Assembly: GCA_023443485.1 (NCBI GenBank)
Contig: JAEZUH010000075.1
Coordinates: 1 to 14,959, forward strand
Source: Bacillota bacterium
GTDB taxonomy: Bacteria; Bacillota_I; Bacilli_A; RFN20; CAG-826
Direction of reading: 5' to 3'
Length of the DNA stretch: 14,959 bases
Part shown: positions 8,120 through 14,935 of the stretch, in pieces
How the letters are laid out: every line of letters begins with the position of its first letter
Position numbering within the stretch: position 1 is the first letter of the stretch
Translations under genes and position numbers: made by a program
Notes under the pieces: model-generated
Told to the model about the DNA's origin: nothing
Seen by the model: only the letters and a program-made list of their open reading frames with translations
The model's database searches: none

Positions 8120-8383
8120 ATGATTAGTAGTGTTGTGATTACCGGTTATTTGAATGAGATTGTTAATGAAAAATTTCGTCTTATTAAAACAAGTTCAGAA
8201 GATGCCTTTCAGCCTTGCGAAGAATTAGTTTCATATATTCCTGTTTTGTATTGGACACGAGACCAGAAAAATCCTCTCTTATCAACCAAAAAAGGAGCCT
8301 ATATCGTCATTCGAGGACATATAGAAAGCGACAATAATCTCGGTCTTTATATTCTCGCCGAAACCATACAATTGTCTAAATAG
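8120..8383 (+). CDS. Small hypothetical protein, possible SSB-like OB-fold
   Basis: An 87-aa soluble protein with no signal peptide or membrane segment. I do not recognise a named family. The pattern resembles a stripped-down single-strand DNA-binding (SSB/PriB-type) OB-fold: an opening strand VVITGYL (5-11), then IPVLYW (40-45), a basic LLSTKKGAYIVIRGHIE stretch (53-69) recalling the SSB KGSxVxVxGxL strand pair, and a closing strand YILAETIQL (77-85). It lacks the disordered acidic C-terminal tail of true SSB. Ribosome-binding site GGGGAG is 5 nt upstream of the ATG, and a -10 box lies just before that. It sits 55 bp after pulA and 22 bp before plsC, neither of which suggests a role. That the gene is real is likely; the OB-fold call is inference from strand pattern alone. 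Confidence 0.7.
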   Translation: MISSVVITGYLNEIVNEKFRLIKTSSEDAFQPCEELVSYIPVLYWTRDQKNPLLSTKKGAYIVIRGHIESDNNLGLYILAETIQLSK

Positions 8384-8399
8384 AAAAAAAGAATATAAT
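8372..8399 (+). promoter_or_regulatory. Promoter of plsC placing +1 at the start codon
   Basis: -35 TTGTCT (8372-8377, 4 of 6 match), 16-bp spacer, perfect -10 TATAAT (8394-8399). The -10 ends 6 nt before the plsC ATG, so the expected first transcribed base is the A of that ATG. The -10 is embedded in the palindrome AAGAATAT-A-ATATTCTT (8389-8405), which abuts the ATG. The promoter overlaps the last codons and stop of the upstream gene. Confidence 0.65.
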
Positions 8400-8405
8400 A
8401 TTCTT

Positions 8406-9191
8406 ATGTTACATTACATCAAGGCGATCTTTTTTCAAGGGATTCCCATCCTTTGGGCTTATATTACGTGGATGAAACGTTATTCCAAACATCCCGACCG
8501 TTATCCACTTGCTTTGAGATATAAAAAACTATCAAAACTAACCCGTGCGGTTGCTAAAAGCTTAAATGTTGAATTTCATATTGAAGGCTTGGAAAACATT
8601 CCAAATGAGCCATACTATTTAGTGGCAAATCACCTCTCATTTTTCGATCCATTGGCTTTTGTATGCGTTCTTGATAAACCGATCAGTTTTGTAGCAAAGA
8701 TGGAGAGCGAAAAAATGCCTTTTGTCGGCTTAGCGGTCAAAATTCTCAACGGCTTATTTATTAATCGAGATGACATCAAAGATTCGCTTAAGACAATGAT
8801 GACTCTCACCGATAATTTGCAAGAAAAAACTAGAAATTGGTCAATTTTTCCCGAAGGGAAACGAAATTTTGACCAAATGGCGTTGTGCAGTGAATTCCAT
8901 CATGGAACATTTAGATCTGCGACTCGCACCAATACTCCGATTTTACCAGCTGCTATTTTTGGTACTTCCCGTGTTTTGCAGACAAAGCCTGAATATAAGA
9001 AGTTTCCAATTTTCATCAAGTTTTTGCCTCCAGTGCTACCCCATCAATATGAAAATATGAATACTAAAGATATCGCAAAAAGTATTCAAGATTCGATTCA
9101 AAGAACTATCTCTTTCGATCTTCGTTTGAAAGATCACGAATATATGTCAAAACGTTATCCTCGTAAGTACCGCTTTAATCACAATGATTAA
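8406..9191 (+). CDS. plsC: 1-acyl-sn-glycerol-3-phosphate acyltransferase (PlsC family)
   Basis: Transfers an acyl chain to position 2 of lysophosphatidic acid to make phosphatidic acid, the precursor of membrane phospholipids; acts at the inner face of the membrane. All motifs of the family are visible in 261 aa: a hydrophobic N-terminal span (about 6-24), NHLSFFD with catalytic H76 and D81 (HX4D), GLFINRDD (116-123), FPEGKR (148-153, usually FPEGTR) and ILPAAIFG (179-186). Length is typical. No Shine-Dalgarno precedes the ATG; the -10 box is 6 nt upstream, so the message is probably leaderless. Its stop overlaps the stop of the convergent methyltransferase gene by 3 bp. Substrate preference cannot be read from sequence; another glycerolipid acyltransferase of the same superfamily is possible. 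Confidence 0.9.
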   Translation: MLHYIKAIFFQGIPILWAYITWMKRYSKHPDRYPLALRYKKLSKLTRAVAKSLNVEFHIEGLENIPNEPYYLVANHLSFFDPLAFVCVLDKPISFVAKMESEKMPFVGLAVKILNGLFINRDDIKDSLKTMMTLTDNLQEKTRNWSIFPEGKRNFDQMALCSEFHHGTFRSATRTNTPILPAAIFGTSRVLQTKPEYKKFPIFIKFLPPVLPHQYENMNTKDIAKSIQDSIQRTISFDLRLKDHEYMSKRYPRKYRFNHND

Positions 9192-9206
9192 TTAATATTA
9201 TTTTTT
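9175..9206 (+). terminator. Weak candidate terminator spanning the convergent stops
   Basis: A 7-bp stem TTAATCA (9175-9181) / TGATTAA (9185-9191) with a CAA triloop contains both overlapping stop codons. A run of six T follows at 9201-9206, but 9 nt after the stem, which is further than in an efficient terminator. No better candidate for plsC or for the minus-strand gene is visible. Confidence 0.3.
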
Positions 9207-10462
9207 CTTAAATATTTGGGATAACGGTTTTTTATAATTTTTCCATCGCTTTTTGCAATATCAATATTCAAAGAATCATATTTCATAAGGACAAAACCGT
9301 GTGGATTATTTAATGAGATGTAATTTCCTTTTAGATACTCTAAACTCTGGTGACGATCGAGACTAGTTGCTTGAAAAAAAGTATCTATGTATCGAGCGTA
9401 GTGGATATCGTATTTGATAACATTTCCACTGATCTCACCAATTTTTACACCGTACCGGATGATGGATAATCCTTTAATAGGGAAAAACTTTGGAATTCCA
9501 AAGAGGGTAGTTCCAAAGCAAATGACGTTTGGACAACCAGGAATTGATTTACTATAAGTCCTGAAGTTTGTCTCACGATTCATGGTAAAAGGTCGATATG
9601 GTTTTTTGATGTGACAAATGTAATGACCTTCTCCTGGAAAAATATGAGGGAAAAGATGAACGCCAATTGCCTTTTTAGTAGTGTAAAATAATTTATTGGC
9701 TTTGATTTGAGATAGTTGCGCATCGGTATGGGCTAATAAATGTTCAATTACTTCTTCATTTTCTTCATAGGAGAATGAACAAGTAGAATAGGACAACGTT
9801 CCACCTGGTTTAAGCATTTCATAAGCGATGATAATCAGATGTTTTTGAATATCCTGACACTTCAAAACCTTTTCATAAGTCCAATCCATTTTGATTAAAT
9901 CATTTTTGCGAAACATTCCACTTCCTGAACACGGTGCGTCGAGGACAATTTTATCGAAAGTATCTCGATAATTTTGATATATTAATGAAAAATCATTTGA
10001 TGTTATCATTGTGTTTCCGATTCCAAGTCTTTCAATATTTTCAAGAATTTTCCCCGCTCTAGCTCTTGAAATATCATTAGCGATTATCAATCCATGATTA
10101 TTCATAAGAAAGGAAGCTTGGACCGATTTTCCTCCCGGCGCAGCACATAGATCCAAAACAGTATCATCTTCGAAAAACTCAAGTAAACTAGACACTGTCA
10201 TCGCGGATGGTTCTTGCAAATAAAAAGCTCCTAATTCATGTTCCAAACTTTTGCCTAAGTCATAGATATTCTTATCATAAATAAACGCGTGTTGTGCAAT
10301 AGGGTGTGGGATAACATTTGGATGGGAAAGTAAAAACTCGCAATCATTCATTTTGCGGTGATTTAATAGTACAGCGTGTTTTGAATCTTGATTGAAAGAT
10401 GCGATGAGTGAATCGATTTCTTGATTTGTCAAATATTTCTGAAGATGCGTTTTAAAATTCAT
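9188..10462 (-). CDS. rsmF: rRNA cytosine-C5 methyltransferase, NOL1/NOP2/Sun family (RsmF-like)
   Basis: Uses S-adenosylmethionine to methylate cytosine C5, most likely in 16S rRNA. In the 424 aa from ATG 10462: SAM motif VLDLCAAPGGKS (102-113), DAPCSGSG with the release cysteine C178 (175-182), and SYSTCSFSYEENE with catalytic C228. HLFPHIFPGEGHY (269-281) is an RsmF-type feature, followed by a C-terminal RNA-binding-like region of about 140 residues. A TTG start at 10477 is in frame, but ATG 10462 is preferred: the minus-strand -10 TACAAT (10469-10474) ends 6 nt before it, neither start has a Shine-Dalgarno, and the family normally begins close to this point. The gene stands alone, divergent from pdp and convergent with plsC. 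The methylated nucleotide cannot be fixed from sequence; RsmF is the closest bacterial match, with RsmB less likely because its N-terminal NusB-like domain is absent. Confidence 0.9.
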   Translation of the reverse strand: MNFKTHLQKYLTNQEIDSLIASFNQDSKHAVLLNHRKMNDCEFLLSHPNVIPHPIAQHAFIYDKNIYDLGKSLEHELGAFYLQEPSAMTVSSLLEFFEDDTVLDLCAAPGGKSVQASFLMNNHGLIIANDISRARAGKILENIERLGIGNTMITSNDFSLIYQNYRDTFDKIVLDAPCSGSGMFRKNDLIKMDWTYEKVLKCQDIQKHLIIIAYEMLKPGGTLSYSTCSFSYEENEEVIEHLLAHTDAQLSQIKANKLFYTTKKAIGVHLFPHIFPGEGHYICHIKKPYRPFTMNRETNFRTYSKSIPGCPNVICFGTTLFGIPKFFPIKGLSIIRYGVKIGEISGNVIKYDIHYARYIDTFFQATSLDRHQSLEYLKGNYISLNNPHGFVLMKYDSLNIDIAKSDGKIIKNRYPKYLRKNNIN

Positions 10463-10468
10463 AGGTTT

Positions 10469-10474
10469 ATTGTA
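10469..10474 (-). promoter_or_regulatory. Candidate -10 box of the methyltransferase gene inside a perfect palindrome
   Basis: On the minus strand TACAAT (5 of 6 to TATAAT) ends 6 nt before ATG 10462, predicting a leaderless transcript. It lies within the 16-bp perfect palindrome TTTATTGTACAATAAA (10466-10481), so an identical TACAAT faces pdp on the plus strand (10473-10478). The -35 match is poor (TACTTT at 17-bp spacing). Confidence 0.45.
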
Positions 10475-10516
10475 CAATAAAAGACAAGCAAAAAGTATTC
10501 TTAATACATGATGCTG

Positions 10517-10525
10517 TGTTAAGAT
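10517..10525 (+). promoter_or_regulatory. Candidate extended -10 promoter of the pdp-rarA-dtd-mnmA operon
   Basis: TGTTAAGAT fits an extended -10 (TGn followed by TAAGAT). It predicts a start near 10532, just at the GAGG ribosome-binding site (10532-10535), which is 10 nt before the pdp ATG. No strong -35 is present, as is common for extended -10 promoters. The outward-facing TACAAT at 10473-10478 is a second possibility. Confidence 0.4.
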
Positions 10526-10545
10526 AAGAATGAGGTAATTTTTTT

Positions 10546-11856
10546 ATGAGAATGGTTGATTTAATTATTAAGAAACGCGATGGTCACGAATTGAGCGATG
10601 AAGAAATTCGCTTTTGGATTAGCGGATACGCCCAAGGAGAAATCCCTGATTATCAAAGCAGCGCCATGCAAATGGCGATTTTGTTCAAAGGGATGAGTCA
10701 TCGCGAAGTTTCAACATTAACTGATGCAATGGAGCATTCCGGAGAAACCTTAGATCTCTCGATGCTAAAAGGCGTTAAAGTCGATAAACATAGTACTGGT
10801 GGCGTTGGTGATAAGACAACTCTTGTTCTTGGACCAATGGTCGCCGCCTGTGGCGCTACTTTAGCAAAGCTAAGCGGTCGTGGATTAGGACACACTGGTG
10901 GTACTTTAGATAAATTAGAATCAATTCCTGGCCTAACAATCGCTATCTCTGGACAGAGATTTATCGATCAAGTCAACAGCATTGGCATTGCGGTTGCTGG
11001 ACAAACAAAGTCTTTAGTTCCTGCAGATAAAAAAATGTATGCACTGCGTGATGTCACTGGAACTGTCGAATCTATTCCTCTTATTGCTGCAAGTGTTATG
11101 TCCAAAAAACTCGCCAGTGGATCAGATGCCATTTTACTTGATGTCACTGTTGGCGAAGGTGCTTTTATGAAAAACATGGATGATGCTCGTGAATTAGCTC
11201 ACATCATGGTGCAAATTGGAAATCGTTTAGGACGCGATACTCGAGCCGTCCTTTCCGATATGAGTGAACCTTTAGGAATGGCGGTTGGCAACTCTTTAGA
11301 AGTTAAAGAAGCTATTGAAGCTCTTCATGGACGTGGCCCAGAAGATTTAATGGAATTATGCTATACAGCTGGCTCAATTATGCTTGTCCAAGCCAAGTGC
11401 GCTAAAGATAAAGCTGATGCTCGCAAAAAACTTGAGGAAGTTATTGCTAATGGGTCAGCGTTCAAAAAGTTCTGCCAAATGGTAGAAGCCCAAAATGGTG
11501 ATCTAAGCTATATCCTACATCCTGAAAAGTTTGAAGTGAGCAAAAATGTCATTGAATTAGTGGCAGAAAAAGATGGCTATGTTAAGTCCATCGATGCTTT
11601 AGAAATTGGTGAAAGCTCAATGAGACTTGGTGGTGGTCGCGCAACACTCGATGACATTATCGATATGTCCGCTGGCATTCTCCTCAATAAAAAAGTCGGT
11701 GACTTTGTCCATAAAGGAGACAAGCTTTGCACTGTTTATACTAATAAAGACAAAGCTGCCTATCTCCCAGTATGCGAAGATATTAAACACGCGTTTGTTA
11801 TTGTCAAAGAACACGTTGAACATACTACAGTAATTAAAGAAATTATCGAATTGTAA
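10546..11856 (+). CDS. pdp: Pyrimidine-nucleoside phosphorylase
   Basis: Reversibly splits uridine, thymidine or deoxyuridine with phosphate into base and (deoxy)ribose-1-phosphate, for nucleoside salvage in the cytoplasm. The 436-aa protein starts MRMVDLIIKK like the Bacillus enzyme. Visible: the phosphate-binding segment KVDKHSTGGVGDK (78-90), the thymidine/pyrimidine phosphorylase signature SGRGLGHTGGTLDKLESI (110-127), and YALRDVTGTVESIPLI further on, followed by the C-terminal barrel-sandwich domain (about 345-436). Firmicutes versions usually accept both uridine and thymidine, so pdp is preferred over deoA. It is first in a four-gene run; rarA starts 1 bp after its stop. The usual deoC, cdd or deoD partners are absent from the window, so the operon is not a classical nucleoside-catabolism unit. 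Confidence 0.94.
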   Translation: MRMVDLIIKKRDGHELSDEEIRFWISGYAQGEIPDYQSSAMQMAILFKGMSHREVSTLTDAMEHSGETLDLSMLKGVKVDKHSTGGVGDKTTLVLGPMVAACGATLAKLSGRGLGHTGGTLDKLESIPGLTIAISGQRFIDQVNSIGIAVAGQTKSLVPADKKMYALRDVTGTVESIPLIAASVMSKKLASGSDAILLDVTVGEGAFMKNMDDARELAHIMVQIGNRLGRDTRAVLSDMSEPLGMAVGNSLEVKEAIEALHGRGPEDLMELCYTAGSIMLVQAKCAKDKADARKKLEEVIANGSAFKKFCQMVEAQNGDLSYILHPEKFEVSKNVIELVAEKDGYVKSIDALEIGESSMRLGGGRATLDDIIDMSAGILLNKKVGDFVHKGDKLCTVYTNKDKAAYLPVCEDIKHAFVIVKEHVEHTTVIKEIIEL

Positions 11857-11857
11857 T

Positions 11858-13096
11858 ATGCAGAAGCCTCTTGCAGATCAATTACGCCCTAATAATCTCG
11901 ACGAAATGGTCGGACAGTCTGACCTCTTGAAAAAGGAAAGTGTCTTTCGTCGTGTCATTGAGGCTAATCACATTCCCAATATGATTTTCTATGGCCCTCC
12001 TGGGACAGGAAAAACAACCATGGCGAATATCATCGCGAAACAGAGCAACCTATCTCTTTATCGTTTAAACGGAACAACTGCATCAACAGAGGATATCAAA
12101 AAGATAATTGCCGACATAAATAGTGTCTTTACAAGTGAAGGAATCTTGCTGTATTTAGATGAAATTCAATATCTGAACAAAAAACAGCAACAGTCACTTC
12201 TTGAATTCGTTGAATCTGGTGACATAACTCTTATTGCTTCGACAACTGAGAACCCATATTTTTACATTTACCCCGCTTTACTTTCTCGATGCACTGTCTT
12301 TGAATTTAAGGCTATTCCATCCAGCGAAATTGCTAAAGGATTAAGACGAGCAATTCTAGAATTGAAGCTTGAAATTGAAGATGATGCTTTAGAATTATTG
12401 GCTGATTATTCAAATGGCGATATGCGAAAAGCCCTCAATAATTTGGACTTCCTTGAACACTCTCTTGGATTAAAAGATCGCCTAATTACCAAGCAAATCG
12501 TCGCTGATTTTATCGATAAGGGTAATATTTCCTACGATCGAGGAGAAGATAAACATTACGATAATCTATCTGCTTTGATGAAATCTTTGCGTGGAAGCGA
12601 TCCTGACGCTAGTCTTTTTTATCTTGCTAAATTATTAGAAGGTGGAGATTTGATTGCCGCCTGTCGTCGTCTCTTATGCTCAGCTAATGAAGATGTTGGA
12701 ATGGCATACCCACAAATCATATCGATTGTTAAATCAGCTGTTGACACCGCTTTGCAACTAGGAATGCCTGAGGCTAGATTACCCCTTTCTAACGCAGCAA
12801 TTTTGATTGCCACTGCGCCAAAGAGTAATTCTGCTTTATCAATTGATCTAGCGATTGAAGATGTTCGAAAAGGAAAGGGAATTTCTGTTCCTAGATCTTT
12901 ACAAAATACTCATTTTGATGGTGAAGAATCTACCCAAAAAGGACAGAATTATCTCTACCCTCATCAATATGCACACAACTGGGTAAAACAGCAATATTTG
13001 CCAGATGACATTAAACAATCGAAGTATTATATCTATAAAAACAATAAATTTGAACAGGCCCTAAAAGCCTATTGGGAAAAAATAAAAAAGGAATAG
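11858..13096 (+). CDS. rarA: Replication-associated recombination AAA+ ATPase RarA (MgsA)
   Basis: RarA (MgsA, homologue of eukaryotic WRNIP1) is a clamp-loader-like AAA+ ATPase that acts at stalled replication forks and single-strand gaps. In 412 aa: MQKPLADQLRPNNLDEMVGQ at the N-terminus (family-typical), Walker A GPPGTGKT (46-53), Walker B LYLDEIQ with D101/E102 (usually DEIH), sensor 1 TTENPYF (129-135), arginine-finger segment LLSRC (R144), sensor 2 GDMRKALN (R190), then the helical tetramerisation domain with YLYPH near the C-terminus. The start is 1 bp after the pdp stop with no clear Shine-Dalgarno, which suggests translational coupling to pdp. dtd follows 2 bp later. In Bacillus, rarA lies close to mnmA and alaS, as it does here. 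Confidence 0.95.
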   Translation: MQKPLADQLRPNNLDEMVGQSDLLKKESVFRRVIEANHIPNMIFYGPPGTGKTTMANIIAKQSNLSLYRLNGTTASTEDIKKIIADINSVFTSEGILLYLDEIQYLNKKQQQSLLEFVESGDITLIASTTENPYFYIYPALLSRCTVFEFKAIPSSEIAKGLRRAILELKLEIEDDALELLADYSNGDMRKALNNLDFLEHSLGLKDRLITKQIVADFIDKGNISYDRGEDKHYDNLSALMKSLRGSDPDASLFYLAKLLEGGDLIAACRRLLCSANEDVGMAYPQIISIVKSAVDTALQLGMPEARLPLSNAAILIATAPKSNSALSIDLAIEDVRKGKGISVPRSLQNTHFDGEESTQKGQNYLYPHQYAHNWVKQQYLPDDIKQSKYYIYKNNKFEQALKAYWEKIKKE

Positions 13097-13098
13097 TC

Positions 13099-13551
13099 AT
13101 GAAAGTAGTATTGTCAACAGTAAGTGAAGCCTCAGTAACAATTAAAGGAAAAACAGTGGGAAAAATCGGACGCGGTTTTCTTTTGTTAGTGGGCTTTACG
13201 GATGGTGATAATAAAGAAATAGTCGAAAAGATGGCTGATAAAATTTTGGCTTTGCGAGTTTTTCCTGATGAAAATGGATTGATCAATATCTCGCTTCAAG
13301 ATGTTGGTGGTTCCATTCTCTCTATTAGTCAATTCACTCTCTATGGCAATGCAAACAAAGGAAGAAGACCTTCGTTTATCAATGCGTTAAGACCCAATGA
13401 AGCAGAACCTTTATATCTTTATTTCAATCAACTAATTGAAGAAAAATATGGAAAAATCTCTTCCGGATTATTTGGCGCGGATATGAAAGTTCAATCAATT
13501 AATGATGGGCCTTTTACCCTACTACTAGATAGTAAGGAGATATTTTCATGA
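13099..13551 (+). CDS. dtd: D-aminoacyl-tRNA deacylase
   Basis: Hydrolyses D-aminoacyl-tRNAs, and in characterised family members also Gly-tRNA(Ala), by an RNA-based mechanism; cytoplasmic homodimer. The 150-aa protein carries the two signature motifs: SQFTL (77-81, consensus SQxTL) and NDGPFT (135-140, the Gly-cisPro motif that sets chirality). GRRPSFINA (88-96) and GLFGADM (123-129) are also family-typical. ATG 13099 is preferred to the in-frame ATG 13072, which lies inside rarA and would add nine residues absent from the family; AAGGA at 13088-13092 is correctly spaced for 13099. It starts 2 bp after rarA and overlaps mnmA by 4 bp (ATGA), indicating tight coupling. Confidence 0.95.
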   Translation: MKVVLSTVSEASVTIKGKTVGKIGRGFLLLVGFTDGDNKEIVEKMADKILALRVFPDENGLINISLQDVGGSILSISQFTLYGNANKGRRPSFINALRPNEAEPLYLYFNQLIEEKYGKISSGLFGADMKVQSINDGPFTLLLDSKEIFS

Positions 13552-14681
13552 AAGTATTAATCGGTTTATCCGGTGGCGTTGATAGCGCCGTCGCTGCTTA
13601 TTTATTACAACAACAAGGCTATGAAGTGACAGCCTGCTTTATGCGAAATTGGGATGCTCTTGCGAATAACGATCAGTTGGGAAATCCGACTATCAATGAT
13701 TCACAATGTCCTCAAGAAAAAGATTTCGACGACGCTGTTAAAGTGGCGAATAAATTAGGCATTAAATTGTTAAGAATTGATTTTGTTAAACAATATTGGG
13801 ATGATGTTTTTTCTTATTTGTTAAAAGAATATAGGGCTGGTCGAACCCCAAACCCTGATATTTTTTGCAATAAATATATCAAATTTGGTCCCTTCCTCGA
13901 TTATGCCAAAGATAATGGTTTTCCTTTAATTGCGATGGGTCATTATGCCAAAAGAATTGATCAAGATGGTAAAGCATTTATGCTCAAATCCTTTGATAAG
14001 AACAAAGACCAAACCTATTTTTTGAGCCAAATCAGTCAAACGCAACTTTCTTCCTGTCTATTTCCTTTAGGAGATATCGATAAACACGAAGTCCGAAAAA
14101 TTGCTCACCAATTAGGACTGGAATCAGTGATGGATAAAAAAGATAGCACTGGTATTTGTTTTATTGGAGAAAGACATTTCCGAGATTTTTTGATGAATTA
14201 TTTGCCGGCACAAAAGGGAAAAATAGTTGATGTCGAGACTCAAAGAATTATTGGTTATCACGAAGGTGCGATGTTTTACACCATTGGACAACGAAAAGGA
14301 TTGGGTATTGGTGGAATTTCCGGAGAAGAAGCGAAGGGATGGTTTGTTGTAAATAAAGATGTAAAGAAAAACATCCTTTATGTCGCTTCCGGACAAGAAT
14401 CCGATTATCTATACAGTGATTCTTGTACGGTGACGGATTTAAATTTCATAACTGATGTGCCCTTAGAAGGGAAACACCTAACCGCTAAATTTCGTTATCG
14501 ACAAGCTGATTTAGGTGTCACCATTCATTTTATTGATGATAAAATGTTTGAGCTTATCTTTGATAAGCCATATAAAGCTGTCACCCCTGGACAAGCCGCT
14601 GTTCTTTATGATGGCGAAATTTGTTTAGGTGGTGGTTTAATTGAACATATTTTTCGCAATCAAAAGCAAATAGATATCTAG
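13548..14681 (+). CDS. mnmA: tRNA-specific 2-thiouridylase MnmA
   Basis: Adds sulfur to C2 of the wobble uridine (U34) in tRNAs for Lys, Glu and Gln, using ATP and sulfur relayed from a cysteine desulfurase. The 377-aa sequence shows the PP-loop SGGVDS (8-13), GRTPNPDIFCN with catalytic C107, GHYAK (131-135), and TGICFIGER with the second catalytic C204, followed by FYTIGQRKGLGIGG and the C-terminal beta-barrel domain. Both cysteines of the disulfide mechanism are present. The start has AAGGAGA (13534-13540) 7 nt upstream and overlaps the dtd stop. The cysteine desulfurase gene that often precedes mnmA in Firmicutes is absent from the window, so the sulfur donor must be encoded elsewhere. Confidence 0.96.
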   Translation: MKVLIGLSGGVDSAVAAYLLQQQGYEVTACFMRNWDALANNDQLGNPTINDSQCPQEKDFDDAVKVANKLGIKLLRIDFVKQYWDDVFSYLLKEYRAGRTPNPDIFCNKYIKFGPFLDYAKDNGFPLIAMGHYAKRIDQDGKAFMLKSFDKNKDQTYFLSQISQTQLSSCLFPLGDIDKHEVRKIAHQLGLESVMDKKDSTGICFIGERHFRDFLMNYLPAQKGKIVDVETQRIIGYHEGAMFYTIGQRKGLGIGGISGEEAKGWFVVNKDVKKNILYVASGQESDYLYSDSCTVTDLNFITDVPLEGKHLTAKFRYRQADLGVTIHFIDDKMFELIFDKPYKAVTPGQAAVLYDGEICLGGGLIEHIFRNQKQIDI

Positions 14682-14683
14682 TT

Positions 14684-14705
14684 TTTATCATATTTATGTG
14701 ATAAA
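14684..14705 (+). terminator. AT-rich hairpin after mnmA, weak terminator candidate
   Basis: TTTATCATA (14684-14692) pairs with TGTGATAAA (14697-14705) over 9 bp with one G-U pair and a TTTA loop, starting 2 nt after the mnmA stop. Only TTAACTTT follows instead of a proper T run, so termination may be partial, with readthrough into the T-box leader. Confidence 0.4.
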
Positions 14706-14736
14706 TTAACTTTAAGCAGGAAAAGAAATCTATTAG
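14706..14736 (+). promoter_or_regulatory. Possible promoter of the T-box leader
   Basis: TTAACT (14706-14711, 4 of 6 to TTGACA) and TATTAG (14731-14736, 4 of 6) are 19 bp apart. This would start transcription just before the T-box Stem I sequences. The match is weak and rests largely on position. Confidence 0.3.
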
Positions 14737-14746
14737 AGCTTTTTTT

Positions 14747-14916
14747 AGAGAATATCGGTCGGTGAAAAGATATAGAAGCAGATAGATGGGCCACTTCCCA
14801 AGACGCGGGCAATGCCGCCGGTCTACTACCGCATAGTAATAATTAAGAGCAATACGCAATAGCGTGTGAATAAGGATGGTAACGCGGTTATTAATCGTTC
14901 CTTAAGGAACGTTTTC
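14747..14916 (+). promoter_or_regulatory. T-box riboswitch leader, probably tRNA-Ala responsive
   Basis: A T-box leader senses uncharged tRNA and prevents termination ahead of a synthetase gene. The 5' part AGAGA (14747-14751) followed by the ATATC/GATAT stem (14752-14756, 14769-14773) around GGTCGGTGAAAA looks like a Stem I element. A candidate specifier GCC (Ala) is at 14790-14792. The T-box core AAGGATGGTAACGCGG is at 14872-14887; its TGGT (14877-14880) would pair with a tRNA ACCA end, which fits the A discriminator of tRNA-Ala. AAGGA (14872-14876) can pair with TCCTT (14899-14903) to form the antiterminator. The same TCCTT belongs to the competing terminator. The core has A where the usual TGGNACCGCG has C. 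T-box identity is strong; the specifier assignment is less certain (GCA at 14778-14780 is an alternative). Confidence 0.88.
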
Positions 14917-14918
14917 TT
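14896..14918 (+). terminator. Regulated terminator of the T-box leader
   Basis: CGTTCC (14896-14901) and GGAACG (14906-14911) form a perfect 6-bp stem around a TTAA loop, followed by TTTTCTT. The 5' arm overlaps the TCCTT segment used by the antiterminator, giving mutually exclusive folds. It lies 18 nt ahead of the alaS start. Confidence 0.85.
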
Positions 14919-14935
14919 ATCTATGGAGGGAAATT

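Noticed and set aside
10463..10477. TTG start at 10477 for the methyltransferase gene
   Set aside because: It adds five residues, has no Shine-Dalgarno and lies inside the palindrome carrying the -10; ATG 10462 fits the promoter spacing better.
11617..11833. Overlapping open frames on both strands within the 3' end of pdp
   Set aside because: Both lie inside conserved pdp C-terminal coding sequence, lack ribosome-binding sites and show no recognisable domains.
13072..13098. Upstream ATG for dtd
   Set aside because: It overlaps the end of rarA and adds residues not found in the family; ATG 13099 has a well-placed ribosome-binding site and a typical N-terminus.
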